The notes: generated by a model from the letters alone, not told the origin. A stretch of DNA of 57,345 nucleotides from JAGNLA01 sp964639885 (GCA_964639885.1 CAZXEH010000012.1:1-57345); one strand, 5' to 3'; shown: positions 42,382 to 51,437, counted from the stretch's first letter. Translations and numbers: made by a program.

Positions 42382-43917
42382 TCAGGCGCTGATCAGCTTT
42401 TGCTTGATTGAGCCGTAGATTTTGTCAGCCTCTGCCAATGCGGAAACCTCGACAGCCTCTGCCAGCTTTGCGATTTCAGCTGATTTTGCCTTGTCAGCAA
42501 GCCCAGGAAGGTTGATCATGACATTGAGATGTGCGCCACAGACAGCGGTTTTAACGCAAAGAGCTGCCACTCCGCCGTCGGAAAGCGAGTTCTGGTTTCC
42601 TTTGTCGGCAACTGCCGCAATGAGCTTGAGGGCTTCAGCACTTTTCTGCATGGTTTTGAGCGGAACCATGATGGCTTTGAGCGTTGCTTCCTGCATCCTC
42701 TTCTCTTTGTACTCGTCGGTTTCAGGCGTACCCGACGGAAGTTTTCTGCAGGCCAGGAATTCGTTGAATGCGTCTGAATCTTCCTGAATCAAAACCATCA
42801 GGTCTTCAACCAGCTTGTCACCGGTGGCTGCAACCTGCTCCATCTCTTCCTTCACTTCGGCAAAACGTTTGGATTGTGAGAGCTTCGCAACCATCGCTGC
42901 CAAACCGGCAGCAAGAGCACCACATGAAGCAGCGACCGATCCGCCACCGGGAGCCGGTGACTTTGAAGCAACTTCCTTGATGAACGGTTTTGGATGCCAG
43001 CTGACCTGACTTTCATCCGATGTACCCAGCCTCATCTCAAGTATCTGCGATTTCTTGAACTCCCAGAGGTTGAGGTAGGATTCTGAAACGTCGAGGATTG
43101 CATCAAGCGGAACCATGCCAACGATTTCTGCTCCGATTGGGAGGACACCGAGTCTCATGGCTTCAGTCTTTATTGCCTCATAGACCAGACGAAGCGAGGT
43201 TTTTGTGTAGTTTGTCATGTTCATCGAAACCTGGACATAGCCACGTTCCTTGATGTCGAAACCGAGGGCTTTGCAGAATTTGAATCCGCCAGACCTGAAG
43301 CGGATGAGTTTTGCAATATCTTTTGCTATCTGGACGTTTTTGGTTCCAAGGTTCACGTTGAAGGCAACCAGCGGGAATCTTGCGCCAACAACAACCGCTC
43401 CTGCTGTCGGGTGCATCTTCGGTTCGCCGATGTCAGGATCGCGTTCGGGTTTGACACCCATCTCGTCTTTTATGGCTTCGTACTCACCCTGCCTTATGTA
43501 GGAAAGGTCTTGTCTCGCTGGGATTCTCGCAGCGTCCTCATAAAGATAAACCGGAATCTGCAGCTCTTTCCAGATGCGTTCGCCAAGTTTTACGGCAAGG
43601 TCGACAGCCTCTTCGGTTGTTACGTCGGAGATTGGCACAAACGGGATTACGTCAGTAGCGCCAAGCCTAGGGTGTTCGCCCTTCTGGTGGTTCATGTCGA
43701 TGAGCTTTGAAGCCGTCTGACACATCTTGAAGGCTGCGTCTGATGCTGCCTGCGGATCGCCGGCAAAGGTGATGACACACCTGTTGTGATCGGCATCCAT
43801 CTGGACATCAAGCAGTTTGACTCCCTGGGTTTCGACAACACACTGTGCGATTGCGTCCACAACTTCTTTTCTCTTGCCCTCTGAAAAATTCGGTATGCAT
43901 TCAACAATCTTTGCCAT
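42382..43917 (-). CDS. ftcd: Bifunctional glutamate formimidoyltransferase / formimidoyltetrahydrofolate cyclodeaminase
   Basis: This enzyme moves the formimino group of formiminoglutamate (from histidine) to tetrahydrofolate and then releases ammonia, leaving 5,10-methenyl-THF. The 511-residue product has the formiminotransferase domain (VECIPNFSEGK at the start; DMNHQKGEHPRLGATDVIPFVP; GFKFCKALGFDI) to about residue 300. A cyclodeaminase domain follows (FIKEVASKSPAPGGGSVAASCGALAAGLAAMV...). The two-domain fusion resembles animal FTCD and some bacterial forms. AAGGAGG lies in the end of hutI, whose stop directly abuts this ATG. Confidence 0.95.
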   Translation of the reverse strand: MAKIVECIPNFSEGKRKEVVDAIAQCVVETQGVKLLDVQMDADHNRCVITFAGDPQAASDAAFKMCQTASKLIDMNHQKGEHPRLGATDVIPFVPISDVTTEEAVDLAVKLGERIWKELQIPVYLYEDAARIPARQDLSYIRQGEYEAIKDEMGVKPERDPDIGEPKMHPTAGAVVVGARFPLVAFNVNLGTKNVQIAKDIAKLIRFRSGGFKFCKALGFDIKERGYVQVSMNMTNYTKTSLRLVYEAIKTEAMRLGVLPIGAEIVGMVPLDAILDVSESYLNLWEFKKSQILEMRLGTSDESQVSWHPKPFIKEVASKSPAPGGGSVAASCGALAAGLAAMVAKLSQSKRFAEVKEEMEQVAATGDKLVEDLMVLIQEDSDAFNEFLACRKLPSGTPETDEYKEKRMQEATLKAIMVPLKTMQKSAEALKLIAAVADKGNQNSLSDGGVAALCVKTAVCGAHLNVMINLPGLADKAKSAEIAKLAEAVEVSALAEADKIYGSIKQKLISA

Positions 43918-45135
43918 CTATCTGGCCTCCTTGCCTGAAATGTAAACGGTTTTTACCGGGTTGTTGGCAAATTCATACGGTATGGTGTTGACTGAATGTC
44001 CGTCAAGGATCAGGAAATCAGCCTTTTTCCCAACCTCAATCGACCCGACTTCCTCATGAAGACGGAGCGACCAGGCAGCGTTGATGGTCACAGCAGCCAA
44101 AGCCTCGTATGGTGAGAGTCCGTAGTTCATGCAGGCCAGACCCATGACGTGTGGAATTGACTGGATTGTGCAGGAGCCCGGGTTTCTATCCGTGGCAAGA
44201 GCGATTATGCAGCCAAGTTCAATGGCTTTTCTTGCTCTGGCGTATGGCTTGCCAAGGAAGAACGAGGTTCCGGGGAGGAAGGTGCAGACAGTGCCTGAAT
44301 CGGCCATTGCTTTGAAGCCTTCGTCGGAAGTGTTGATGAGGTGGTCGGCAGAAAGAGCGCCAAGGGTTGCTGCCAGCTTTGCGCCACCGGTGTCTGCCAG
44401 TTCATCGCAGTGAAGCCTGCAGGCCATTCCTGACATCTTGACGATTGCCTCAGTCTCCTCGTTGGTGTATGCGCCCTTGTCACAGAAAACATCTATGAAA
44501 TCAGCAAGAGGAATGCAGCTTGAAAGCATTTCGCCGGTGAGCAGGTCAAGGTACTCCTGCCTGGTCATCTCTTTGGGGAAAGAGTGCGCTCCAAGGAAGG
44601 TTTTTCTGACACTGACGCCAAACCTGTCCTCAAGCACTTTTGCCATTTCCAGCTGTCGAACTTCAGTTTCAGTGTTCAGTCCGTAACCGGACTTGATCTC
44701 AAAAGTTGTTGTGCCATGACGGATCATTTCCCTCATACGCCTGGCTGACTGGTCAAAGAGCTCCTGGTCCGAAGCCTCTCTTGTAGCCTTAACCGATGAA
44801 ACGATGCCTCCGCCAGCTTTCATGATGGTTTCATAGGTCTCGCCTCTGAGCCTCATCTCGTACTCGTTTGCGCGGGATCCGGCAAAGACCAGATGAGTGT
44901 GGGAGTCGACAAAGCCAGGTATAACACAGGCACCGTGAGCATCAACAATGGTCAATGCCTCGAAATGCCTGAGAATATCTTCGTTTTCGCCGACTGCAAC
45001 AAAGCGACCGTCTTTCACGGCGATCGCTGCGTCATTGATTATGCCGACGTCTCCAAGCTCTTTCCCTCTTCTGGGAATCGAACCTTTCAGGGTCGCCAGT
45101 TCACCAATGTTTTTGATTACGAGGTCTGCCCTCAT
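43918..45135 (-). CDS. hutI: Imidazolonepropionase
   Basis: HutI hydrolyses imidazolone-5-propionate to N-formimino-L-glutamate in histidine degradation. The 405-residue amidohydrolase has the metal site VIPGFVDSHTHLVFAGSR, a KSGYGLNTETE loop, the CRLHCDELAD metal His region, LGCIIALATDRNPGS and a final IEVGKKADFLIL. Its product is the substrate of the next gene. The ATG overlaps the upstream stop (ATGA). hutH and hutU are not in the window. Confidence 0.95.
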   Translation of the reverse strand: MRADLVIKNIGELATLKGSIPRRGKELGDVGIINDAAIAVKDGRFVAVGENEDILRHFEALTIVDAHGACVIPGFVDSHTHLVFAGSRANEYEMRLRGETYETIMKAGGGIVSSVKATREASDQELFDQSARRMREMIRHGTTTFEIKSGYGLNTETEVRQLEMAKVLEDRFGVSVRKTFLGAHSFPKEMTRQEYLDLLTGEMLSSCIPLADFIDVFCDKGAYTNEETEAIVKMSGMACRLHCDELADTGGAKLAATLGALSADHLINTSDEGFKAMADSGTVCTFLPGTSFFLGKPYARARKAIELGCIIALATDRNPGSCTIQSIPHVMGLACMNYGLSPYEALAAVTINAAWSLRLHEEVGSIEVGKKADFLILDGHSVNTIPYEFANNPVKTVYISGKEAR

Positions 45136-46457
45136 TTTGACTTTGGAGCCGCCGTGATTTTGTTGATCGTGTCGATGATGATCTTCTTTATGCCGTCGTT
45201 TGTCCAGCCACCCATGAGAAGAACCTTGCCGTCTTTTGCTTCAATGATTCCAAACAGTGATTTGACGGGTTTCTGTCCCATAATCTGAACAGGCTCAGCT
45301 ATAAAATAGCTGCCTGAACAGCTTTCCATGGTGATACCCTTGTCTTTGAGTGAATCCACTATCCACGTGAACGGCTTTTCAATATTGTTCAAACCAAATC
45401 CGATAAAATTTTTAAAGACACCGTTCATGGTTTCTGCAGAGGTGTCTTTGTCGAGAACATACACGGACAGGTAATCCCTAAGGGGCATGGGGAGTGAAAT
45501 GCCTCCCTGTACAGTTCCATCAATCTTTTTGCCGTCCTTGGCCAATTTGTTCTGGATATCTTCAGGTGTAAGATTCATTTTGTTGTTTGAACCGGCAGGA
45601 TAAAAAATTGCTCCGGCATCCTGAACGATTTGATGCATTCTGAGTGTGTCGGATGTCGTGTCTAGCTTCCAGCCTTCCGGTGTTGGAATTTTTACAAACC
45701 CGAGCGGATCTTTATATTCAGTCAGGTTTGCCGGTTCGACATCTTTTGACTGAATGGTCTTGAACGACTTAATGATTTCGTCTCTGTTGGCATCGCTGTC
45801 AAACTTGCCGTGAAGGTAAGCTGTGAAATCATTCCCCTCAATGTAGGCAACAGCAGAGCCTGCAACAAGTCCCTTCATTGGTTTGTCGCCAAACAGCCAG
45901 GCATTCGCATTCTCAATCTTTGTACCCATAACCTTGCCCTTGGACGAGAAGAACTGGACAAGATCATCTTCTGCAATAATGTTCTGTCCTGTCAGGAACT
46001 TTTGAATGTCGTCAATCTTGGCGTCTTTTGTAAACACTGCGCAGAGAATGTTGTTTGGTGAAAGGCCTGCGATATCGGTTGCGGAGTCACCGGTTTTTTC
46101 GGTATTCTTTACTGCATCTGCAGGCTTGAACAGGTATGGCGCCTGACAGTTTTCGAGACCGTAAGGGGCGGTATCCACAAGGCTGGTTTTCATGATCCAG
46201 TTACTTGGGACATCCATTTCAAAATATCCGTCTTTTTGCTTGAAGTGGTTGTTGACAAGCTCCGAGTCAGGAGCTTTAGAGCCACCACCAACGATAGCGC
46301 CAATGACGAGAGCAACAACGATAAGTGCGGTTGCTCCGACCGAGAGCCACAGATAGAGTTTCGACCTTCTCTTTTTTTGCTGTTCCATAACCGAAATGCG
46401 CGGAACTTTTTTGGCAACCGGTTCTCTTTTGATGTGTCTCTTCGTCTTTTTCGGCAT
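45132..46457 (-). CDS. Membrane-anchored protein with two PsbP-like domains
   Basis: The 441-residue product has a very basic N-terminus (about 1-32), one membrane helix (about 33-57) and two domains with the pattern FEMDVPSNWIM and FVKIPTPEGWKLD, like the FxxxLPxGW motif of the lipoprotein array at 17560-19412. Topology suggests the domains are outside. It lies five bases after rtcB and overlaps hutI, so it is part of that operon although no link to histidine catabolism is evident. Family uncertain; function unknown. Confidence 0.65.
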   Translation of the reverse strand: MPKKTKRHIKREPVAKKVPRISVMEQQKKRRSKLYLWLSVGATALIVVALVIGAIVGGGSKAPDSELVNNHFKQKDGYFEMDVPSNWIMKTSLVDTAPYGLENCQAPYLFKPADAVKNTEKTGDSATDIAGLSPNNILCAVFTKDAKIDDIQKFLTGQNIIAEDDLVQFFSSKGKVMGTKIENANAWLFGDKPMKGLVAGSAVAYIEGNDFTAYLHGKFDSDANRDEIIKSFKTIQSKDVEPANLTEYKDPLGFVKIPTPEGWKLDTTSDTLRMHQIVQDAGAIFYPAGSNNKMNLTPEDIQNKLAKDGKKIDGTVQGGISLPMPLRDYLSVYVLDKDTSAETMNGVFKNFIGFGLNNIEKPFTWIVDSLKDKGITMESCSGSYFIAEPVQIMGQKPVKSLFGIIEAKDGKVLLMGGWTNDGIKKIIIDTINKITAAPKSK

Positions 46458-46462
46458 TTTTT

Positions 46463-47908
46463 CTACCCCTTGATGACGCCCAACGGCCTCATTTTCACAA
46501 TTTTTCTGGCGATCCCTGCAGCTTCTAGGACGTTTGTCACAACCTCAACGTCCTTGTAGGCTCCTGGCGCCTCTTCGATCAAAGTGTCGTTGCTTTTTGC
46601 CAGAAATGCCACTCCTGCTTCGTTAAGCTGCTTTGTTAGCCCTGAAACGTTGTAGCGTTCGAAGGCCTTGGTTCTTGAAAGCAGCCTGCCGGCTCCGTGG
46701 CAGGCGGAGGCAAAAGCTTCGCTGGCTCCTTTTTGAGTGCCAACCATCACAAAACTATATCTTCCCATGTCGCCCGGCACAAGTACCGGGTGGCCGGTTG
46801 ACTCGTACTCCTTTGGCAGACCTGGCATACCGGCAACAAACGCCCTTGTTGCGCCTTTCCTGTGTACAACAACTTTTTTGCCACCGTGGGTTTCCATCTT
46901 TGCGATGTTGTGTGCCACGTCATAAACAATCTTTGCTTCAAGCTTTGAAACCGGGACGTTCAAGCCTTCGGAGAGCGACTGCCTGACCCAGTGAGTGATC
47001 ACCTGTCTGTTTGCCCACGCATAGTTGGCTGCAGCAGCCATCGCTCCAAAATAACGCCTGCCTTCATCCGACTTCACCGGTGCACAGGCAAGCTGCCTGT
47101 CAACCAGCTGAATGCCGTATTTCTTCGAGGCAGCCATCATCACTTCTATGTAATCGGTTGCCACCTGATGACCCAGCCCTCTTGAACCTGTGTGGATGAG
47201 AGCGACGAGCTGACCCTTGAACAGACCGAAAACCTTTGCTGTCTGTTCGTCATAGACTTCGGAAATTTCCTGGATTTCAAGGAAATGGTTTCCGGCGCCC
47301 AGTGTTCCAAGCTGTGGCAATCCCCTGCTGGAAGCCTCTCTCGAGACTGCATCGGGATTTGCACCGTTAATGGCGCCTTTATCTTCGATGAATCCGGCAT
47401 CTTCAGGAAATCCGAACCCCTGGTTGATCGCCCAGGAAGCGCCATCGACAAGAATCTTTGGCAACTGGTCACGCGAGACTTTGAGCCTGCCTTCCGAGCC
47501 GACACCTGTTGGGATGTTTGCAAACAGTCTCTCAACAATTTTTGGCACCGATTTGGCGATGTCTTTGGCCACTAGCGCCGTTGAAATCAACCTTACGCCA
47601 CAGTTGATGTCGTATCCGACACCACCGGGTGAGATGACCCCTTTATCCTCGTCGAAAGCAGCCACGCCACCGATTGGGAAGCCGTAACCCCAGTGAATGT
47701 CGGGCATGGCGATGGAAGCGTTTATGATTCCGGGAAGGGTTGCAACGTTTGCCACCTGCTCAAGAGCGTTGTCGGAGAAAAGCGATTCCTCCATCGCAGG
47801 GCTTGCAAAAACCAAACCCGGCACTTTCATGCCGGGTTTGTAGGTGTCTGGTATCTGGATGCGGTTGCTGTCCAACCTTATGGTTGTTTTATGCCACAAA
47901 CCGCCCAT
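46463..47908 (-). CDS. rtcB: RtcB-type RNA-splicing ligase
   Basis: RtcB joins RNA 2',3'-cyclic phosphate and 5'-OH ends using GTP and Mn2+, acting in tRNA splicing or RNA repair. The 481-residue product contains the metal-site motifs MPDIHWGYGFPIGG, GGVGYDINCGVRL (Cys and Asp ligands), GAGNHFLEIQ and HTGSRGLGHQ, the guanylation region VVHRKGATRAF and the final GSMG-like MVGTQKGASEAFASACHGAGR. The ATG follows the bactofilin stop by one base, so it is translationally coupled. No archease or RtcA is nearby. Confidence 0.95.
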   Translation of the reverse strand: MGGLWHKTTIRLDSNRIQIPDTYKPGMKVPGLVFASPAMEESLFSDNALEQVANVATLPGIINASIAMPDIHWGYGFPIGGVAAFDEDKGVISPGGVGYDINCGVRLISTALVAKDIAKSVPKIVERLFANIPTGVGSEGRLKVSRDQLPKILVDGASWAINQGFGFPEDAGFIEDKGAINGANPDAVSREASSRGLPQLGTLGAGNHFLEIQEISEVYDEQTAKVFGLFKGQLVALIHTGSRGLGHQVATDYIEVMMAASKKYGIQLVDRQLACAPVKSDEGRRYFGAMAAAANYAWANRQVITHWVRQSLSEGLNVPVSKLEAKIVYDVAHNIAKMETHGGKKVVVHRKGATRAFVAGMPGLPKEYESTGHPVLVPGDMGRYSFVMVGTQKGASEAFASACHGAGRLLSRTKAFERYNVSGLTKQLNEAGVAFLAKSNDTLIEEAPGAYKDVEVVTNVLEAAGIARKIVKMRPLGVIKG

Positions 47909-47909
47909 G

Positions 47910-48275
47910 TCACTTTGAAATTTTTGCGTTAAGGTTGCTCTTGCCCGAGAAGGTCACGTTTTCTTCAAGCCTGAAGCGTGAGGTTTCAAGTTCGATGTCG
48001 CCAAGTAGCTTTGATCCTTCGAGAAGTTCGATGAGTTCCTTGCAGTAGAGGTTGCCTTCGATGAAACCAAGGTTTGTGACCGATCTCATTTTGACTTCGC
48101 CTTTGATGTGGCCTGATTTTCCAACGATGAGATGACCTTCACCTGAAACATTTCCTTCCAGTGAACCGTCGATGCGAAGGATGCCATTGCAAATCACCTC
48201 GCCGACCAGACGGACTGTTGAGGCAATGTAGGACTCTGACCTATCACGAAGGTCGGTTGGTGCTCTTCCAAACAT
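47910..48275 (-). CDS. Bactofilin
   Basis: Bactofilins are polymer-forming beta-helix proteins that position cell-wall enzymes. The 121-residue product shows the repeating short-strand pattern VRLVGEVICNGILRIDGSLEGNVSGEGHLIVGKSGHIKGEVKMRSV, typical of the family. It directly follows two M23 peptidase genes, an association seen in curvature or shape systems such as CcmA-Csd1 in Helicobacter. It is followed by rtcB one base after its stop. Confidence 0.92.
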   Translation of the reverse strand: MFGRAPTDLRDRSESYIASTVRLVGEVICNGILRIDGSLEGNVSGEGHLIVGKSGHIKGEVKMRSVTNLGFIEGNLYCKELIELLEGSKLLGDIELETSRFRLEENVTFSGKSNLNAKISK

Positions 48276-48287
48276 GATCTTTTTCTC

Positions 48288-49226
48288 CTAGAACGGGAAT
48301 TGTTCAGGATTTACGGCTGTGTCGTTGATCCTGATTTCATAATGTACGTGTGGGCAGTCGGCGTTTCCTGTTTCACCCATGGTTGCAACGACCTGGCCTG
48401 CTTTGACCATTTCGCCGACTTTTACCAGAAGGGTGTCACAGTGGGCGTATCTTGTGACGATTCCACCGCCATGGTCGATGTCGACGCAAGTTCCGTAGCC
48501 AGAGAAGTTTTCCTGAGCCCTTACGACCTTGCCGGAAGCGGTTGCATGGAGCGGGGTGCCTGTTGTGTTTACAATGTCGACGCCCTGGTGGAATGACTGT
48601 GTCCAGTCTCTATAACCAAACGGAGATGAGAGGCGACCTTTTGCCGGCCAGCCTGACGGTGTGTGTTCAAGGATGTTTTTGCATTCTTCGGAGTTGATCT
48701 TGAGCTGCTGAAGGTTTCTTGACCATTCCTTCACGTCTGTCATGATCTTGTCGCCAGCTTCCTCAATCTTTGAGTAGGATTCCGGCATGTAGCCTGACGC
48801 TGGTTTTGGAACCGGCTGATAGTCAAGATGGTTTTCTTTCATCAGGGTTTCCCACGACTGATCTTGCGAGATGTTGCCGATTGAGGCGCGGACTTCCTTG
48901 TCGATGCCACCGGCATAGTCGATGTACTGGCTGATGATTGAGTACTGATTTTCGATTTTTGTGAGCTTGTTGTTGAGGATGTGCAGGTTCTCCCTCTGGA
49001 GGTCGACAAGCCTGCGGTTTGATCCCTGGCGGAGGGTCTCAATCTTGGTCTCTGCCTGGACGAAACGGTTAACATAAAATCCAAGCACCGAGAATCCCAA
49101 AACGGCCACGATTACCAGTCCGTAAACAATTGTCAGTGGAATCCTGACGATGCGGACCGGAGAGTCGTAATGCGGGACAACCATCATGGTCAGATCCCTT
49201 TTCACGCTCTTTGACTTAAGAAGCAT
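48288..49226 (-). CDS. M23-family peptidoglycan endopeptidase
   Basis: The 312-residue product has a cytoplasmic N-terminus, a membrane helix (about 25-45), a coiled coil (about 50-150) and a C-terminal LytM/M23 domain. The zinc site is complete: HQGVD (HxxxD) and HVHYE (HxH). It is expected to cut peptide crosslinks in the wall. The ATG at 49226 is chosen because GGAGG lies seven bases upstream. The gene sits between a second M23 gene and bactofilin, which probably localises it. Confidence 0.9.
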   Translation of the reverse strand: MLLKSKSVKRDLTMMVVPHYDSPVRIVRIPLTIVYGLVIVAVLGFSVLGFYVNRFVQAETKIETLRQGSNRRLVDLQRENLHILNNKLTKIENQYSIISQYIDYAGGIDKEVRASIGNISQDQSWETLMKENHLDYQPVPKPASGYMPESYSKIEEAGDKIMTDVKEWSRNLQQLKINSEECKNILEHTPSGWPAKGRLSSPFGYRDWTQSFHQGVDIVNTTGTPLHATASGKVVRAQENFSGYGTCVDIDHGGGIVTRYAHCDTLLVKVGEMVKAGQVVATMGETGNADCPHVHYEIRINDTAVNPEQFPF

Positions 49227-49252
49227 TTGCACCTCCGATGAAGCAGGGGGAA

Positions 49253-50359
49253 TCAAGGAACATTGTTTGTTCCTTTCTTTTTTGGTTCGCTTGCTGTGTC
49301 CTTTTTGCTTTCGGCATCTGGTCTTGGAATGGTGAGGTCATCACCCTTGATGCCATTCTGGATTGCAGTTCTGATGTAATCACCGGCGTCCATGAACGTG
49401 TCGCCGATCATGAGTTCGAAGTGGATGTGGGGTTCAGTTGAGTTGCCGGTTGAGCCAATGTATCCAATAATCTGTCCACGCTTGACCTGGTCGCCTTCCT
49501 TGACGAGGTTTTCCACGTTGTGGCCATATCTTGTTTTGATTCCGCCTGAATCGTTTCTGTGAAGGATTTCGATAAAGTTTCCGTATCCAAAGTACCATCT
49601 TGAGATTTTCACCACGCCATCGGCAACGGCGTAGATTGGTTCACCGAGGGTTCCGTCAACGTCAATACCTGTATGGTATTCAGCCCATCCTGAGATTGGG
49701 CTGATGCGGTTTCCAAAACCTGGGGTGAGATCGCGTCTGCCGGGTTCGCCCGCTCTTCTGAACAGGAACGGATCCGGGACTGGCCATCTGTTTGGTGTGT
49801 GGTTCTGGAACCAGAGGGTGTTTTTGGACTGTCTTGCGTCTTCGGCGACAGTGTTGAGCGTGATGTCAGCCTGGGCGACGAGTTCTTTTATCTTGAGACC
49901 GAGTTCCATCGCCCTCTGCTGCGGATCGATGGTGGCTGCGAAACCTGCGTTGGTGGATGCCTTGTTGAGATCATCGTAACTGATTGAGGCGGGTTTCATC
50001 TGAAGGGTGTTGCGGATTGTGTTTGTCTTGGTCTCGAGGTCTTTGGCAACGTCTGTGAGCCAGCCGATGTTTTCCTCGCCCCTTCTGATTTCAGCTTTTG
50101 TGTAGGCGATCTGCTGTTCGAAAAGTTGTGTCAGGTGCGATGTTCCACCGGCGACAAGAAGGTTGTACTCACTCATTCTTGAGGGGTAGAGCACGAACAT
50201 GAAGTTGAGGACGAGGCAGATGATCACAGTTGCCGTCACTGATCCGGCGTAGATGAGCGCCCAGTTCAAACTGAAATTGAACGGTCTCTTTCCACCCGAC
50301 CAGATGATCAGGCCCATAGATTTTGTTTCTGTCCTCTTGTGCACCGTCACGCCTTTCAA
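49253..50359 (-). CDS. M23-family peptidoglycan endopeptidase with coiled coil
   Basis: The 368-residue product has a membrane helix (about 31-53), a coiled coil (about 75-185) and a C-terminal M23 domain with intact zinc motifs HTGID and HIHFEL, then a Lys/Asp/Glu-rich tail. It is the first gene of the operon. The start is uncertain: TTG 50359 follows AGGAG closely, while GTG codons at 50350 or 50344 or ATG 50317 are alternatives. It is related in plan to the next M23 gene and is probably a partner in bactofilin-guided wall remodelling. Confidence 0.88.
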   Translation of the reverse strand: MKGVTVHKRTETKSMGLIIWSGGKRPFNFSLNWALIYAGSVTATVIICLVLNFMFVLYPSRMSEYNLLVAGGTSHLTQLFEQQIAYTKAEIRRGEENIGWLTDVAKDLETKTNTIRNTLQMKPASISYDDLNKASTNAGFAATIDPQQRAMELGLKIKELVAQADITLNTVAEDARQSKNTLWFQNHTPNRWPVPDPFLFRRAGEPGRRDLTPGFGNRISPISGWAEYHTGIDVDGTLGEPIYAVADGVVKISRWYFGYGNFIEILHRNDSGGIKTRYGHNVENLVKEGDQVKRGQIIGYIGSTGNSTEPHIHFELMIGDTFMDAGDYIRTAIQNGIKGDDLTIPRPDAESKKDTASEPKKKGTNNVP

Positions 50360-50414
50360 AAACTCCTGTTGAACCTTTTCAGGCCAAAAGGAATACTAAT
50401 TGTCAATGCAGGCA

Positions 50415-50442
50415 AGTATATTTGACGCACCCTCCCAGTCAA
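50415..50442 (-). promoter_or_regulatory. Promoter of the M23-bactofilin-rtcB-hut operon
   Basis: On the minus strand: TTGACT (50437-50442), 16-base spacer, TATACT (50415-50420), about 55 bases before the first start codon. This unit has a leader with an SD. Confidence 0.55.
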
Positions 50443-50602
50443 GTTTGCCAATTAACTGCGTGCAGGAAGGTTACAGTCCAAAGTTAAGGAAAAGGCATAA
50501 TTGATGGAAGAATGGCCAAGTTGGGCAGGGTTGACACAGTGATATTTTCGGTCTTATTATGCACATATTGTGTGTTTTTATTTTTAATGCTATATTTTTT
50601 TA

Positions 50603-51103
50603 CTATTGAATTTTCGGTATGATTTTCAGTTCCGAAAGCCTCAACTTCATTGCTTCGTTGGAAACCCTGAAAATCCAGGCCATTTCAGGAATAACATCCA
50701 TACCCGTTAACAATGACCTGAATTGATTGTGGATTTTCCTGATCATTTTTGCAGGCATAAGAAGATTGGTTGCAAAAATGTCTGCCTCCCTCTCGATTTT
50801 GGGATCGCCTTTACCTGAATGATCAAAACTTTCACCCTTGTGCATCAGGAAATGACCTATCTCATGGGCAATTGTGAAGCGTTTTCTTGCAAAAGACCGG
50901 TTTTCATTGACAGCAATGAAGATTTCATCACCTTTTCTTACCAGGAGGCCGTCAATCTCGGCAAATTTTCTGAAGAAAACCTTTATGCCAAGCTGTTTGC
51001 ATATCCCAAGCACATGAATCTGGGATGGTGTTTCACAAGAACCAACGAGTCCAAGTGCAAGCTCTAGAGGCTTTCCGATGAAGCCACCTTCTCCTTTTTG
51101 CAC
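50603..51103 (-). CDS. ImmA/IrrE-family metallopeptidase
   Basis: The 166-residue product has the zinc-peptidase motif FTIAHEIGHFLMH and the downstream EREADIFATNLLMP with the third ligand. ImmA/IrrE peptidases cleave repressors, often the XRE regulator encoded beside them, to switch on mobile elements or stress genes. The GTG at 51103 lies within the end of the XRE gene (40-base overlap), so the two are coupled. No phage or integrative-element genes are nearby, so a chromosomal stress or toxin-antitoxin-like role is possible. Confidence 0.85.
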   Translation of the reverse strand: MQKGEGGFIGKPLELALGLVGSCETPSQIHVLGICKQLGIKVFFRKFAEIDGLLVRKGDEIFIAVNENRSFARKRFTIAHEIGHFLMHKGESFDHSGKGDPKIEREADIFATNLLMPAKMIRKIHNQFRSLLTGMDVIPEMAWIFRVSNEAMKLRLSELKIIPKIQ

Positions 51104-51402
51104 ACGAAATCGATGAAGTCGAGAATCTCCCTTTTGCCAGCTTCTGAAAGGTTGTTTGCCATCCTGATGTTAAGCTTCACAAGTTCAAGCGAGTCCGATT
51201 TGTCCTCGATCAGCTGTGAGATTGTCAACCCAAAGAAATGGGCGATCTTCACAAGCGTTTCGATTTTGGGCTGGAGCTTGCCTGTTTCAAACTCAGACAG
51301 GTTCGACTGTGGAATTCCCGTGCCCCTGGCGACATCCGTCTGCGTGAACTTGAGCTTCTGACGCAAATCCCTTATTCTATCCCCAATGTTAACCTCTGCC
51401 AT
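51064..51402 (-). CDS. XRE-family transcriptional regulator
   Basis: The 112-residue product has an N-terminal helix-turn-helix (IGDRIRDLRQKLKFTQTDVARGTGIPQSNLSEFETGKLQPKIETLVKIAHFFGLTISQL) and a C-terminal helical extension. It forms a pair with the overlapping ImmA/IrrE peptidase, its likely inactivator. The ATG at 51402 has no SD; TTGAAA-N16-TATATA ends seven bases before it. Its 5' end overlaps the divergent endonuclease-Q-like gene by 17 bases. It probably autoregulates. Confidence 0.88.
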   Translation of the reverse strand: MAEVNIGDRIRDLRQKLKFTQTDVARGTGIPQSNLSEFETGKLQPKIETLVKIAHFFGLTISQLIEDKSDSLELVKLNIRMANNLSEAGKREILDFIDFVCKKEKVASSESL

Positions 51403-51437
51403 GAATTCATATATAACGAACAAAAGCAAATTTTCAA
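51350..51437. promoter_or_regulatory. Two leaderless promoters lying inside the opposing genes
   Basis: Plus strand: TTGAGC (51350-51355)-N17-TATTCT (51373-51378), seven bases before ATG 51386, all inside the XRE coding region. Minus strand: TTGAAA (51432-51437)-N16-TATATA (51410-51415), seven bases before ATG 51402, all inside the opposite gene. The plus-strand boxes are weaker than the minus-strand ones. Confidence 0.4.
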
